Positions 1 to 6,233 of a DNA stretch of 7,611 nucleotides are shown one piece after another. The notes beneath the pieces are model-generated. The model saw nothing but the letters and a program-made list of their open reading frames with translations. It did not search any database and was not told the origin of the DNA. The number at the start of each line of letters is the position of its first letter. Position 1 is the first letter of the stretch. Origin of the DNA: Bacteroidales bacterium (GTDB lineage Bacteria > Bacteroidota > Bacteroidia > Bacteroidales > Muribaculaceae); contig CAAFXO010000009.1 in assembly GCA_900766975.1 (NCBI GenBank), positions 1 through 7,611 on the forward strand, in the 5' to 3' direction. Position numbers and translations under genes: made by a program.

Positions 1-26
1 ATAATAAAAATTTGTGATATGGCAAA
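1..26 (-). promoter_or_regulatory. Truncated outward promoter in the left repeat
   Basis: On the minus strand a TTTG (complement of 23-26) is followed after 19 bases by TAT (complement of 1-3), where the window ends. The identical right-hand copy continues to a full TATCTTTG, matching the Bacteroidota -33/-7 pattern TTTG-N19-21-TAnnTTTG. The final five bases of the left -7 box lie outside the window, so this call is by analogy with the right copy. It would drive leftward transcription away from tkt into unseen DNA. Confidence 0.4.
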
Positions 27-65
27 GCCCCGGCTTGAGAAAGTCGAGGCTTTGTTTTATGTTTT
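23..65 (+). terminator. Intrinsic terminator facing into the window (left repeat)
   Basis: Bases 23-36 pair with 41-54 through a 14-position stem with one C-A mismatch and one G-T pair, closing a GAGA loop. TTTTATGTTTT follows directly at 55-65 on the plus strand. This is a well-formed rho-independent terminator for transcripts entering from the left. In the leftward direction the hairpin has no immediate T run, so it would mainly stop transcription from outside the window that runs toward the end of tkt. Confidence 0.75.
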
Positions 66-78
66 AAAGCAGGTTGCA

Positions 79-116
79 AAAGGAGGGTGCATCAGAATTT
101 TGATACACCCTCTTTT
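79..116. terminator. Bidirectional terminator hairpin after tkt
   Basis: GAGGGTG at 83-89 pairs with CACCCTC at 106-112. The stem continues through one C-A mismatch into ATCA/TGAT (91-94 with 101-104) and a six-base loop. TTTT follows on each side: 113-116 on the plus strand, and the complement of 78-81 on the minus strand after one C. It sits 24 bases past the transketolase stop and is the likely 3' end of the leftward transcription unit. Its inner base coincides with the edge of the 112-bp repeat. Confidence 0.75.
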
Positions 117-136
117 GTTTGGATATTTGATGGGGA

Positions 137-2164
137 TTATTCGGCGGTCAGGAAGTGGTGGATGCGGTCGAGGACAGCGGGGACGTTGTATCCGAATTTC
201 TCTTCGAGGACTTTGGCGGGAGCAGATGCACCGAATCGGCTTAAACCCATGACTTCGTAACGACCTTTCATCACGGGATAGAGCACAGAGGGGAGTCCGG
301 ATGTCAATCCGAAGATCTTCACGCCATCGGGGATGACACTATTGCGGTATTCCTGGCTCTGCTCCATAAAGAGGCCGATCGAGGGTATTGAGACGACTTG
401 GGCATGTATACCTTCAGCCTCAAGAGCCTCGGCAGCATGTAGCAAGAGCGCCACATCACTACCATTAGCAACGAGAGTAACGTCGGGACGAGCATCCTGA
501 CGCACGACGTAAGCACCATACTTAGCCTTCATAGCCTCCTCGCGGCGATTCTCACCCGGGAGATCCTCCAAGTTCTGACGCGAGAGAATCAAGACAGTAG
601 GAGTCTTGACATTCTCCATAGCGAGCTGATAAGCGGCTATAGTCTCAGCGCTATCAGCGGGACGCAAGACGAGAAGCGAAGGACGATCGCTGAAATTGCG
701 AACCTGCTCGAGGAGACGCAACTGAGCCTCCTGCTCGATAGGTTGATGAGTGGGGCCATCCTCGCCAACTCTGAAAGAATCGTGAGAATAGATGAACTTG
801 ACAGGGAGCTGCATAAGAGCCGCCATGCGGATGGCAGGTTTCATATAGTCGCTGAACACGAAGAAGGTGCCACAAGCGGCATAAACGCCACCATGGAGAG
901 CGATACCATTGATCAGGCAAGCCATAGTGAGTTCGGCGACACCGGCATGGAGGAATCCACCGGTGAAATTATCGCGACGCAACGCACCTGTTTTCTTCAA
1001 GAAGCCATCGGTCTTATCGCTATTGGCGAGGTCGGCGGAAGATACGATCATATTGCTGACATGCTCAGCGATGAAAGAGAGGCAAGCAGAAGAAGCGGCA
1101 CGCGAAGCGACATTGGGCTTATAAGCGACATCGCTCCAATCGAGGTTTGGGAGCTTGCCATCGATATAGCTCTGCAAGAGTTCAGCCTCAGAGGGATTCT
1201 CCTCCTGCCAGCGAGCGAACGCTTGACGGCGAGCAGCGACCACCTTACGGAGTTCCTCGGCACGCTGCGCATATAGATCCTTAACTTCGGGGCGAATCTC
1301 CCAAGGCTGATCGGGGTTACCGCCGAGTTCGCGTATAGTAGCGTTGATATCAGCTCCGGCAGCAGAGAGGGGTTGACCATGAGTAGAGACTGCACCCTCG
1401 AGCGAACCGCCATCGGCAGTAACGACATGGCGAGCCATGACAGTATGACCGATGATGAGCGAGGGGCGGCTGCACTCCTTATTGGCAGCCTCGAGCGCCT
1501 CAGCGATAGCGACAGGATCGGAGCCATCGACCTCGAGCACATTCCAGTCCCAAGCGCGATACTTGGCAGCGACATCCTCAGAGGCTACATCAGAGACCTT
1601 GGTAGAGAGTTGGACATCGTTCGAATCATAGAACATGATAAGATTATGGAGACCGAGGTGACCTGCAATGCGACCGGCACCTTGCGAGATCTCCTCCTGG
1701 ATGCCACCATCGGAGATAAAAGCGTAAGTTTTATGCGACACGACCTCACCGAATCGAGCGGCGAGGAATCTCTCAGCGATGGCGCAACCGACAGCCATAG
1801 CGTGACCTTGACCGAGAGGGCCGGAAGAGTTCTCGATGCCGCGATTTACATCAAGTTCGGGGTGACCCGGGGTGACACTACCCCACTGGCGGAAACTCTG
1901 AAGATCCTCGACAGAGAAATAGCCGGCGAAAGTCAGCACGGCATAAAGCATCGGCGACATGTGACCGGGATCGAGGAAGAAACGATCGCGGCAGAACCAA
2001 CAGGCATCATCGGGATCGTAGGTCAAGAATTGTGAATAGAGCACATTGATAAAATCAGCGGCGCCGATAGCACCACCGGGATGGCCTGATTTAGCCTTTT
2101 CGACCATTTGGGCAATCAGCACGCGGAGATTATCGGCTGCTGAATCCATAATTTTTTTGTACAT
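137..2164 (-). CDS. tkt: Transketolase, Bacteroidota type
   Basis: A thiamine-diphosphate enzyme of the non-oxidative pentose phosphate pathway. It moves two-carbon ketol units between ketose and aldose phosphates in the cytoplasm. The 675 residues are full length. Visible motifs are SGHPGG (26-31), GH (67-68), GPLGQGH (115-121), the cofactor/metal motif SDGGIQEE (151-158) with Asn182, THG (261-263), the catalytic-type Glu411 in GVAELTM, HD (461-462), GEDGPTHQP (467-475) and SRQN (528-531). The order is pyrophosphate-binding, pyrimidine-binding and C-terminal domains. The usual GDG is SDG here, which from memory is normal for Bacteroidota transketolases. The start ATG at 2164 has no Shine-Dalgarno; Met6 (ATG at 2149) is an alternative that removes MYKKI. 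The gene lies 22 bases after the sugar permease, so the two are probably cotranscribed, and a hairpin terminator follows the stop. Confidence 0.96.
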   Translation of the reverse strand: MYKKIMDSAADNLRVLIAQMVEKAKSGHPGGAIGAADFINVLYSQFLTYDPDDACWFCRDRFFLDPGHMSPMLYAVLTFAGYFSVEDLQSFRQWGSVTPGHPELDVNRGIENSSGPLGQGHAMAVGCAIAERFLAARFGEVVSHKTYAFISDGGIQEEISQGAGRIAGHLGLHNLIMFYDSNDVQLSTKVSDVASEDVAAKYRAWDWNVLEVDGSDPVAIAEALEAANKECSRPSLIIGHTVMARHVVTADGGSLEGAVSTHGQPLSAAGADINATIRELGGNPDQPWEIRPEVKDLYAQRAEELRKVVAARRQAFARWQEENPSEAELLQSYIDGKLPNLDWSDVAYKPNVASRAASSACLSFIAEHVSNMIVSSADLANSDKTDGFLKKTGALRRDNFTGGFLHAGVAELTMACLINGIALHGGVYAACGTFFVFSDYMKPAIRMAALMQLPVKFIYSHDSFRVGEDGPTHQPIEQEAQLRLLEQVRNFSDRPSLLVLRPADSAETIAAYQLAMENVKTPTVLILSRQNLEDLPGENRREEAMKAKYGAYVVRQDARPDVTLVANGSDVALLLHAAEALEAEGIHAQVVSIPSIGLFMEQSQEYRNSVIPDGVKIFGLTSGLPSVLYPVMKGRYEVMGLSRFGASAPAKVLEEKFGYNVPAVLDRIHHFLTAE

Positions 2165-2186
2165 GGTATAATTTAATGAATTATAT

Positions 2187-3545
2187 TTAGTCTATATCAT
2201 CAACCGGGATATCCTTATTGACATTCTTGCAGCCGACGAGGGCATAGAAGAGGAGGTAAGCCAACATGGCGACCACGAGCCAATAAGATTTGAGATACCC
2301 GAAAGAATTAGCGATAGCATTTTGGATAAGAGGCATCACACCGCCGCCGACCACCATCATCATAAACAGGCCGGAGGCCTGAGCGGTATACTTGCCGAGA
2401 CCCTCGACAGCGAGGTTGAAGATCACGCCCCACATCACGGAAGTGCAGAGACCGCAGAGCACGAGGAAGAGAGCCGAGATGGGGACTTGAGCCAGAGCGA
2501 AACCATCGCCGGCGGAATATGCGGGCATATTCACACGGATGGAAGCGGGCATAACGACAGCGAGGATAATAAATATGATAGCCACCGAAGAGACGGCGAT
2601 GAGCTGCGTGCGGCTGCTCACCGATCCGGAGATGGCAGAAGAAGAGAGACGGCCCACGAGCATCAAGAGCCAGTAGACGGCAGCCACGGCGCCGGCAACA
2701 GCAGTAGCATTTTCGGTGATGCCGGAGGCAGCACTGTCAGAGAGATAGAAGATCAATACACCCGGGATACCGACCTCGATACCGACATAGAAGAAGATGC
2801 CGATCACACCGAGGAGAGTATGACGGAAGCTCCAAGCGCTGTGAGTATACTTCTTCTTGGCGCCATCTTTGGAGACAGCCACCGGCTCGGGGATATTGAC
2901 GAAGAAGATCACGACGAAAGCAAAAGCGAAGACACCCATGGCGATCCAGAGGAGGGGAGCGACATTAGCCATCGACGTGTCGGCAGTGACCGTGCCGACG
3001 AGCATACCTACGAAGAGAGGGGTAAGAGTGCCGGCAAGCGAATTGAAGGAGCTTCCGAGCTGCACGAGCTGATTACCCTTATTACCGCCACCACCGAGGA
3101 TATTGAGCATCGGGTTGACCACAGTATTGAGGATGCAGACGCAGAAACCGCAGACGAAAGCACCGAGGAGATAGATGATAAAATCGAGTTTAACAGTGCC
3201 GCCGGCGACAGAGAAAGTGTCGACATCGGCACCTGTGATGCTGGAGAGATACTGCAAGAAGACGCCCACGACTCCGATAGCCATGGCGAGGAGAGCAGTT
3301 TTCTTATAGCCGATGCGCTGGAGGAGCATACCAGCGGGAATACCCATGATGAGGTAAGCCAAGAAATTCATAAAATTACCGACCATACCTGCCCACTCAT
3401 AGTGGCCTTTCCAGATGGTGCCGAGAGGTGCGGCGAGGTTGGTGACGAAAGCAATCATGGCGAATAGGAAAGACATAGCCACGATAGCGATCAGAGCACC
3501 GCTACCGGCAGACTTTCCCGAGGTTGTAGAAACTTGTGAACCCAT
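2187..3545 (-). CDS. Sugar MFS permease, FucP/GluP (FHS) family
   Basis: An inner-membrane secondary transporter of 452 residues, about the size of the fucose:H+ and glucose/galactose symporters. About twelve hydrophobic stretches are visible, starting near residues 16-40 and ending near 420-438. The loop motif RIGYKK (77-82) fits the MFS loop after helix 2. NPMLNILGG (144-152), SSFNSLAGTLTPL (165-177), FYVGIEVGIPG (252-262) and GLGKYTAQASG (382-392) resemble conserved FHS segments. A basic loop (DGAKKKY, about 227-233) divides the two halves. Substrate cannot be read from the sequence; glucose, galactose or fucose are the usual ones. Placement 22 bases before transketolase suggests joint expression of sugar uptake and pentose phosphate metabolism. 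The 49-base gap after yggS is AT-rich with only a one-mismatch -7-like TATTTTTA, so a separate promoter is possible but not shown. Confidence 0.88.
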   Translation of the reverse strand: MGSQVSTTSGKSAGSGALIAIVAMSFLFAMIAFVTNLAAPLGTIWKGHYEWAGMVGNFMNFLAYLIMGIPAGMLLQRIGYKKTALLAMAIGVVGVFLQYLSSITGADVDTFSVAGGTVKLDFIIYLLGAFVCGFCVCILNTVVNPMLNILGGGGNKGNQLVQLGSSFNSLAGTLTPLFVGMLVGTVTADTSMANVAPLLWIAMGVFAFAFVVIFFVNIPEPVAVSKDGAKKKYTHSAWSFRHTLLGVIGIFFYVGIEVGIPGVLIFYLSDSAASGITENATAVAGAVAAVYWLLMLVGRLSSSAISGSVSSRTQLIAVSSVAIIFIILAVVMPASIRVNMPAYSAGDGFALAQVPISALFLVLCGLCTSVMWGVIFNLAVEGLGKYTAQASGLFMMMVVGGGVMPLIQNAIANSFGYLKSYWLVVAMLAYLLFYALVGCKNVNKDIPVDDID

Positions 3546-3594
3546 ATTTATTGATTTTAGGTTATGAAATAAAAATAAAGAACTGACTAAAGAA

Positions 3595-4260
3595 CTAATA
3601 TTGTCGCTCGCCGAAGATGCGGGTACCTATACGGATAAGATTAGATCCCTCCTCGACAGCGATGTTCCAATCGCCGCTCATCCCCATGGAGATGGTGTCG
3701 AAGCCACGGAGTCCGAGGGAAGCATCATCGGCGATTTGATGGAAAGTCCGTGCGATCAGGGCGAAATCCTGACGCACACGGTCGAGGTCGTCGGTATTTG
3801 ATGCCATGCCCATGACCCCGCAGATATGAGTGGCTTGGAGCGACTCGAATCGACGAGATCGGAAGAACTCGAGGAGTTCATCGGGAGAGAAACCGAACTT
3901 GGTTTCCTCTTGGGCAACATGGATCTGCATGAGGACACGAGTGGTGACCCCGGCGCGGAGCGACTCATTATCAATAAGATCGAGGAGGCGTATTGAATCC
4001 ACGCTCTCGATCATGGCAGTATGTCCGATGATCTGGCGGACCTTATTGGTCTGAAGATGACCGATAAAATGCCAGCTGATATCATCGGGCAGTTGGGGTA
4101 TCTTGGCGAGGAGCTCTTGGACACGACTTTCGCCGAAACAGCGATGGCCGGCATCGTAAGCCTCGCGGATAGCCTCAACGGGGTGGAATTTCGAGACAGC
4201 CACAAGGCGGACACCCTGTGGAAGCTCGGCATATATCTTCTTTAACTCATCAGAAATCAT
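3595..4260 (-). CDS. yggS: YggS/PLPHP pyridoxal phosphate homeostasis protein
   Basis: A single-domain, alanine-racemase-N-like TIM-barrel protein that binds pyridoxal 5'-phosphate and keeps free PLP balanced; no enzymatic reaction is established for the family. At 221 residues it is typical in length. The PLP lysine is Lys24 in VAVSK (20-24). Other signature segments are GESRVQEL (43-50), WHFIGHLQTNK (63-73), SVDS (86-89), KFGF (121-124), GVMGMA (148-153), the phosphate-binding SMGMSGDW (191-198) and NLIRIGTRIFGER (207-219). GES replaces the GEN seen in Escherichia coli. The start ATG at 4260 has no Shine-Dalgarno; the leader is pyrimidine-rich on the coding strand. It follows the DUF4494 gene by 40 bases and is probably cotranscribed with it. 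Confidence 0.95.
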   Translation of the reverse strand: MISDELKKIYAELPQGVRLVAVSKFHPVEAIREAYDAGHRCFGESRVQELLAKIPQLPDDISWHFIGHLQTNKVRQIIGHTAMIESVDSIRLLDLIDNESLRAGVTTRVLMQIHVAQEETKFGFSPDELLEFFRSRRFESLQATHICGVMGMASNTDDLDRVRQDFALIARTFHQIADDASLGLRGFDTISMGMSGDWNIAVEEGSNLIRIGTRIFGERQY

Positions 4261-4300
4261 AACACTGAGAGGGGAGAGAGGTCTGAACTAAAGAGGAGGA

Positions 4301-4747
4301 TTACTCCTGAGACTTCGGATCAAGATTCACCTTAAAGATATCCATGATGGCAGTTTCGGCGATTGAGACGATGGTATAATCAGCCATGGTTCCCTTCATG
4401 CCCTCATTGAAATTATTGAGAGCCTCTTCGAAGTCGCACGCCTGCACGAGAATCTGAGAGATAGACTTCTTCTCGGCGCCGGTCTTCTCATCGTAAGAGA
4501 TGAAAGCCACCTTCACGAGGTAATAACGATCGCCACCCTCATGATAGAAGATCTCAGAGATCTTGGTCTTCTTCTCCGACGAGATGGAATACTCGCCCGA
4601 GATATAGGGTTTCATTTCCTCAACGATGCGCGACTCAGCTTCGGTAAAGGTCAAAGCATCAACGAGATATGGCTCGTTAACCTTCTTAACCATACCATTT
4701 TCCTGCGTCTTGTCATAACGCACCTTACATTCAAACCAGATAGACAT
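4301..4747 (-). CDS. DUF4494 family protein, function unknown
   Basis: A 148-residue cytoplasmic-looking protein with no signal peptide or membrane segment. I recognise it as DUF4494, a family known to me only from Bacteroidota. It opens with MSIWFECKVRYDK, then VNEPYLVDALTFTEAESRIVEEM (written in two parts: VNEPYLVDALTF at 23-34, TEAESRIVEEM at 35-45). A beta-rich middle follows (about 64-104, with YYLVKVAFISYDEKTG at 75-90) and an acidic helix near 105-118. The whole is charged and compact, suggesting a small alpha/beta fold. No catalytic motif is evident and no function is proposed. It is the first gene of the leftward block, directly before yggS. Its start ATG at 4747 lies in AT-rich sequence with no Shine-Dalgarno, and a perfect -7-type box is 120 bases upstream. 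Confidence 0.85.
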   Translation of the reverse strand: MSIWFECKVRYDKTQENGMVKKVNEPYLVDALTFTEAESRIVEEMKPYISGEYSISSEKKTKISEIFYHEGGDRYYLVKVAFISYDEKTGAEKKSISQILVQACDFEEALNNFNEGMKGTMADYTIVSIAETAIMDIFKVNLDPKSQE

Positions 4748-4801
4748 ATATTACTATAACTTATTATAAATCAAATAAATAAAACGAATATTAAGAGAGC
4801 A

Positions 4802-4853
4802 TAGTGGATATCTCAAGCATAGCGACAGAGCTATATCTCTGACAAGACCACTA
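4802..4853 (-). other. Possible stem-loop in the DUF4494 leader
   Basis: TAGTGG (4802-4807) can pair with CCACTA (4848-4853), enclosing an inner hairpin of CAGAG (4826-4830) with CTCTG (4837-4841) around a CTATAT loop. If transcription starts from the minus-strand -7 box at 4867-4874, this lies inside the 5' leader of the DUF4494-yggS transcript. The stems are short (six and five base pairs) and could be chance. There is no T run after them, so they do not look like a terminator. Confidence 0.3.
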
Positions 4854-4866
4854 CCCCACTACAGTG

Positions 4867-4874
4867 CAAAATTA
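4867..4874 (-). promoter_or_regulatory. -7 box candidate for the leftward block
   Basis: The minus strand reads TAATTTTG, a perfect TAnnTTTG Bacteroidota -7 element. Nearby TTTG sequences on the same strand (complements of 4889-4892 and 4901-4904) leave spacers of 14 and 26 bases, outside the usual 19-21, so the -33 part is not supported. Transcription from here would give a leader of roughly 110 bases before the DUF4494 start. Confidence 0.45.
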
Positions 4875-4949
4875 AGAAATTTATATGACAAAAAAGAAAA
4901 CAAAGGGAAAAGAATTTCAGAATAGGGGTCAATATAATGGAAAAAGTAG

Positions 4950-4957
4950 TAAATTTG
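4950..4957 (+). promoter_or_regulatory. -7 box candidate for the rightward CHR-folC block
   Basis: TAAATTTG matches the Bacteroidota -7 consensus TAnnTTTG exactly. No TTTG lies 19-21 bases upstream; that position reads within AATAGGGGTC. A start a few bases downstream would leave a leader of nearly 60 bases before the GTG of the first CHR gene. Confidence 0.5.
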
Positions 4958-5021
4958 CAGAAAAAAAGGAAGAATCATCAACTGATTAAGAGCAATCTTA
5001 ACCGTTAAAACGCAAAAAAGA

Positions 5022-5606
5022 GTGAATAGAGACTATTGGCAACTATTTACGAGTTTTTTCAAGATAGGTGCATTCACCTTCGGAGGTGGGTGGGCCATGA
5101 TTTCGGTGATCGAGAAAGAGATCGTGGATCGACATGGCTGGATAGAGCGAGACGAATTTCTTGATCTCTTGGCGATAGCACAATCGATGCCCGGGATCTT
5201 GGCAGTGAACATAGCCACGGCAATCGGCGACAAGATCGGCGGGATGAGGGGCAGCATCGTAGCCTCCATAGGGACCATCCTCCCCTCCTTTCTGATCATC
5301 TTGGCGATAGCCATCTTCCTGACCCCCGAAACTATTAAGAACAATCGGGTATTATCGGCGATATTCATGGGAATACGTCCGGCGGTGGTGGCACTGATTA
5401 TTGCTCCGGTGGTGACATCGGCCAGGGCTGCACGACTTACCATCAAGACGGTATGGATCCCCTTGGTGGTGGCGCTGATGATTTCGCTCAATCTCGGAGT
5501 GGTGTCCAACCCTATCATCTACATCATCTTAGGGGGCTTGGGAGGCTATCTCTTCTGGGCAATAGGGAGGAGGAAATTGAATAAAACGGGAGATAATCAA
5601 AGATAA
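5022..5606 (+). CDS. chrA: CHR-family (chromate transporter) half-protein 1
   Basis: An inner-membrane protein of 194 residues with a single CHR domain, about half the size of the two-domain ChrA. Short CHR proteins usually occur as adjacent pairs that work together, and the partner is the next gene. Visible are the N-terminal FKIGAFTFGGGWAM segment (FGGG at 20-23), AQSMPG (53-58), and hydrophobic segments near 78-100, 112-133, 143-162 and 164-182, with IRP at 118-120. The tail is basic (RRKLNK), suggesting a cytoplasmic end. The start is GTG at 5022: an in-frame stop lies at 4983-4985 and no ATG comes between, and no Shine-Dalgarno is clear. Chromate export by proton exchange is known for some family members; here the true anion is unproven. 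Confidence 0.88.
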   Translation: MNRDYWQLFTSFFKIGAFTFGGGWAMISVIEKEIVDRHGWIERDEFLDLLAIAQSMPGILAVNIATAIGDKIGGMRGSIVASIGTILPSFLIILAIAIFLTPETIKNNRVLSAIFMGIRPAVVALIIAPVVTSARAARLTIKTVWIPLVVALMISLNLGVVSNPIIYIILGGLGGYLFWAIGRRKLNKTGDNQR

Positions 5607-5607
5607 G

Positions 5608-5613
5608 AAGGAG
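5608..5613 (+). promoter_or_regulatory. Shine-Dalgarno site of the second CHR gene
   Basis: AAGGAG lies eight bases before the ATG at 5622 and starts two bases after the stop codon of the preceding gene. It is the only clear Shine-Dalgarno sequence in the window; the other starts have none, as is usual in Bacteroidota. It fixes the start of the downstream gene. Confidence 0.7.
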
Positions 5614-5621
5614 AGGAAACA

Positions 5622-6233
5622 ATGGGAATCTACTTAAAGCTCATTTGGGCATATATGAAGATAGGACTCTTCGGTTTCGGAGGGGGCTATGCAATGTTGT
5701 CGTTGGTGCAGAAGATTATCGTGACCGACAATGGCTGGCTCACAGAGCAGATGTTTACCGACATCGTGGCGATCTCGCAGATGACACCGGGGCCAATCGG
5801 CATCAACTCCGCCACCTATATCGGGTATGCAGCACCGATGGCTACAGAACCGAGTCTAAGTTCACCGCTATGGGGAGTATTAGGCTCAGTGATAGCCACC
5901 TTGGCGGTGACGGTGCCCAGTTTCTTCTTGGTGTTATATTGTTCACACTTCATAAGGCGACATCAAGAGAGCGGGGTGATCAAGGCGATCTTTGCCGGGC
6001 TGCGTCCGGTGGTGGTCGGACTGATAGCCTCTGCGGCAATCCTGCTGATGAACCGCGAGAACTTCAACCCTCATGGAGAGAACCGAGAACTGATCATCTC
6101 GACACTGATATGTGTTGTCTCCTTCTGCTTGGTCTACTTTCCGGTGAAAGTTGAGGGTAAGCAATATAAGATGCATCCAATAATGGTAATCATACTTGCC
6201 GGCATCTCCGGCTATGCAATATATGGACTATAA
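5622..6233 (+). CDS. chrA: CHR-family (chromate transporter) half-protein 2
   Basis: The second single-domain CHR membrane protein, 203 residues, 15 bases after the first. Motifs are FGFGGGYAM (17-25), SQMTPGP (52-58), INSATYIGY (61-69) and GLRPV (126-130). Hydrophobic segments lie near 84-108, 122-143, 157-173 and 185-202. It aligns by eye with its neighbour throughout but keeps the fuller SQxTPGP motif, where the first copy has AQSMPG without the following P. This asymmetry is consistent with a heterodimer of diverged halves. The start ATG has a good Shine-Dalgarno (AAGGAG). Its 3' end overlaps folC by 11 bases. The family transports chromate or sulfate in characterised cases; the substrate here is unknown. 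Confidence 0.9.
   Translation: MGIYLKLIWAYMKIGLFGFGGGYAMLSLVQKIIVTDNGWLTEQMFTDIVAISQMTPGPIGINSATYIGYAAPMATEPSLSSPLWGVLGSVIATLAVTVPSFFLVLYCSHFIRRHQESGVIKAIFAGLRPVVVGLIASAAILLMNRENFNPHGENRELIISTLICVVSFCLVYFPVKVEGKQYKMHPIMVIILAGISGYAIYGL

Larger units (their letters stand above)
1..112 (-). repeat. Left copy of a perfect 112-bp inverted repeat
   Basis: These bases are the exact reverse complement of 7495-7606 with no mismatch; position i here pairs with 7607-i. The copy starts 24 bases beyond the transketolase stop codon. Read in the direction of tkt transcription it contains a terminator-like hairpin, a second larger hairpin and the beginning of an outward promoter. Its inner edge is at the last base pair of the first hairpin, after which the two copies diverge completely. 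The outer edge is set by the window, so the true repeat may be longer. I see no ORF or transposase in it. Confidence 0.97.
4748..5021. other. Divergent intergenic region between the two gene blocks
   Basis: This 274-base AT-rich region separates the leftward and rightward units and is the only long non-coding stretch inside the block. It holds one perfect TAnnTTTG on each strand (minus 4867-4874, plus 4950-4957), neither with a well-spaced TTTG -33 box, and a run of short inverted repeats at 4802-4853 that would fall in the leader of the DUF4494 transcript. A purine-rich tract lies around 4888-4912. I see no tRNA, small ORF or known riboswitch. Confidence 0.7.

Noticed and set aside
19..252. 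A 77-codon plus-strand frame across the left repeat and the 3' end of tkt
   Set aside because: It runs through two terminator hairpins and then antisense through tkt. A similar frame at 7332-7550 reads through the right repeat and is rejected for the same reason.
1373..2035. A 220-codon plus-strand frame (and another at 743-1276) opposite transketolase
   Set aside because: The tkt frame has all family motifs; these antisense frames have none and no start signal of their own.
2322..3467. A 381-codon open frame on the plus strand opposite the sugar permease
   Set aside because: Its translation is highly charged, rich in His, Glu and Asp, and without a recognisable domain, whereas the minus strand encodes a clear membrane protein. 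It is a shadow of hydrophobic codons read backwards.
5645..6154. A 169-codon frame overlapping the second CHR gene in another frame
   Set aside because: The CHR frame has family motifs, a Shine-Dalgarno and membrane segments; this frame has a low-complexity Arg/Gly-rich translation typical of a frame shadow.
6196..6222. A longer folC from TTG at 6196 or ATG at 6214
   Set aside because: The added residues (MPASPAMQY) are the out-of-frame reading of the CHR gene end and do not resemble the FolC N-terminus. ATG at 6223 gives the expected start, though 6214 remains possible.
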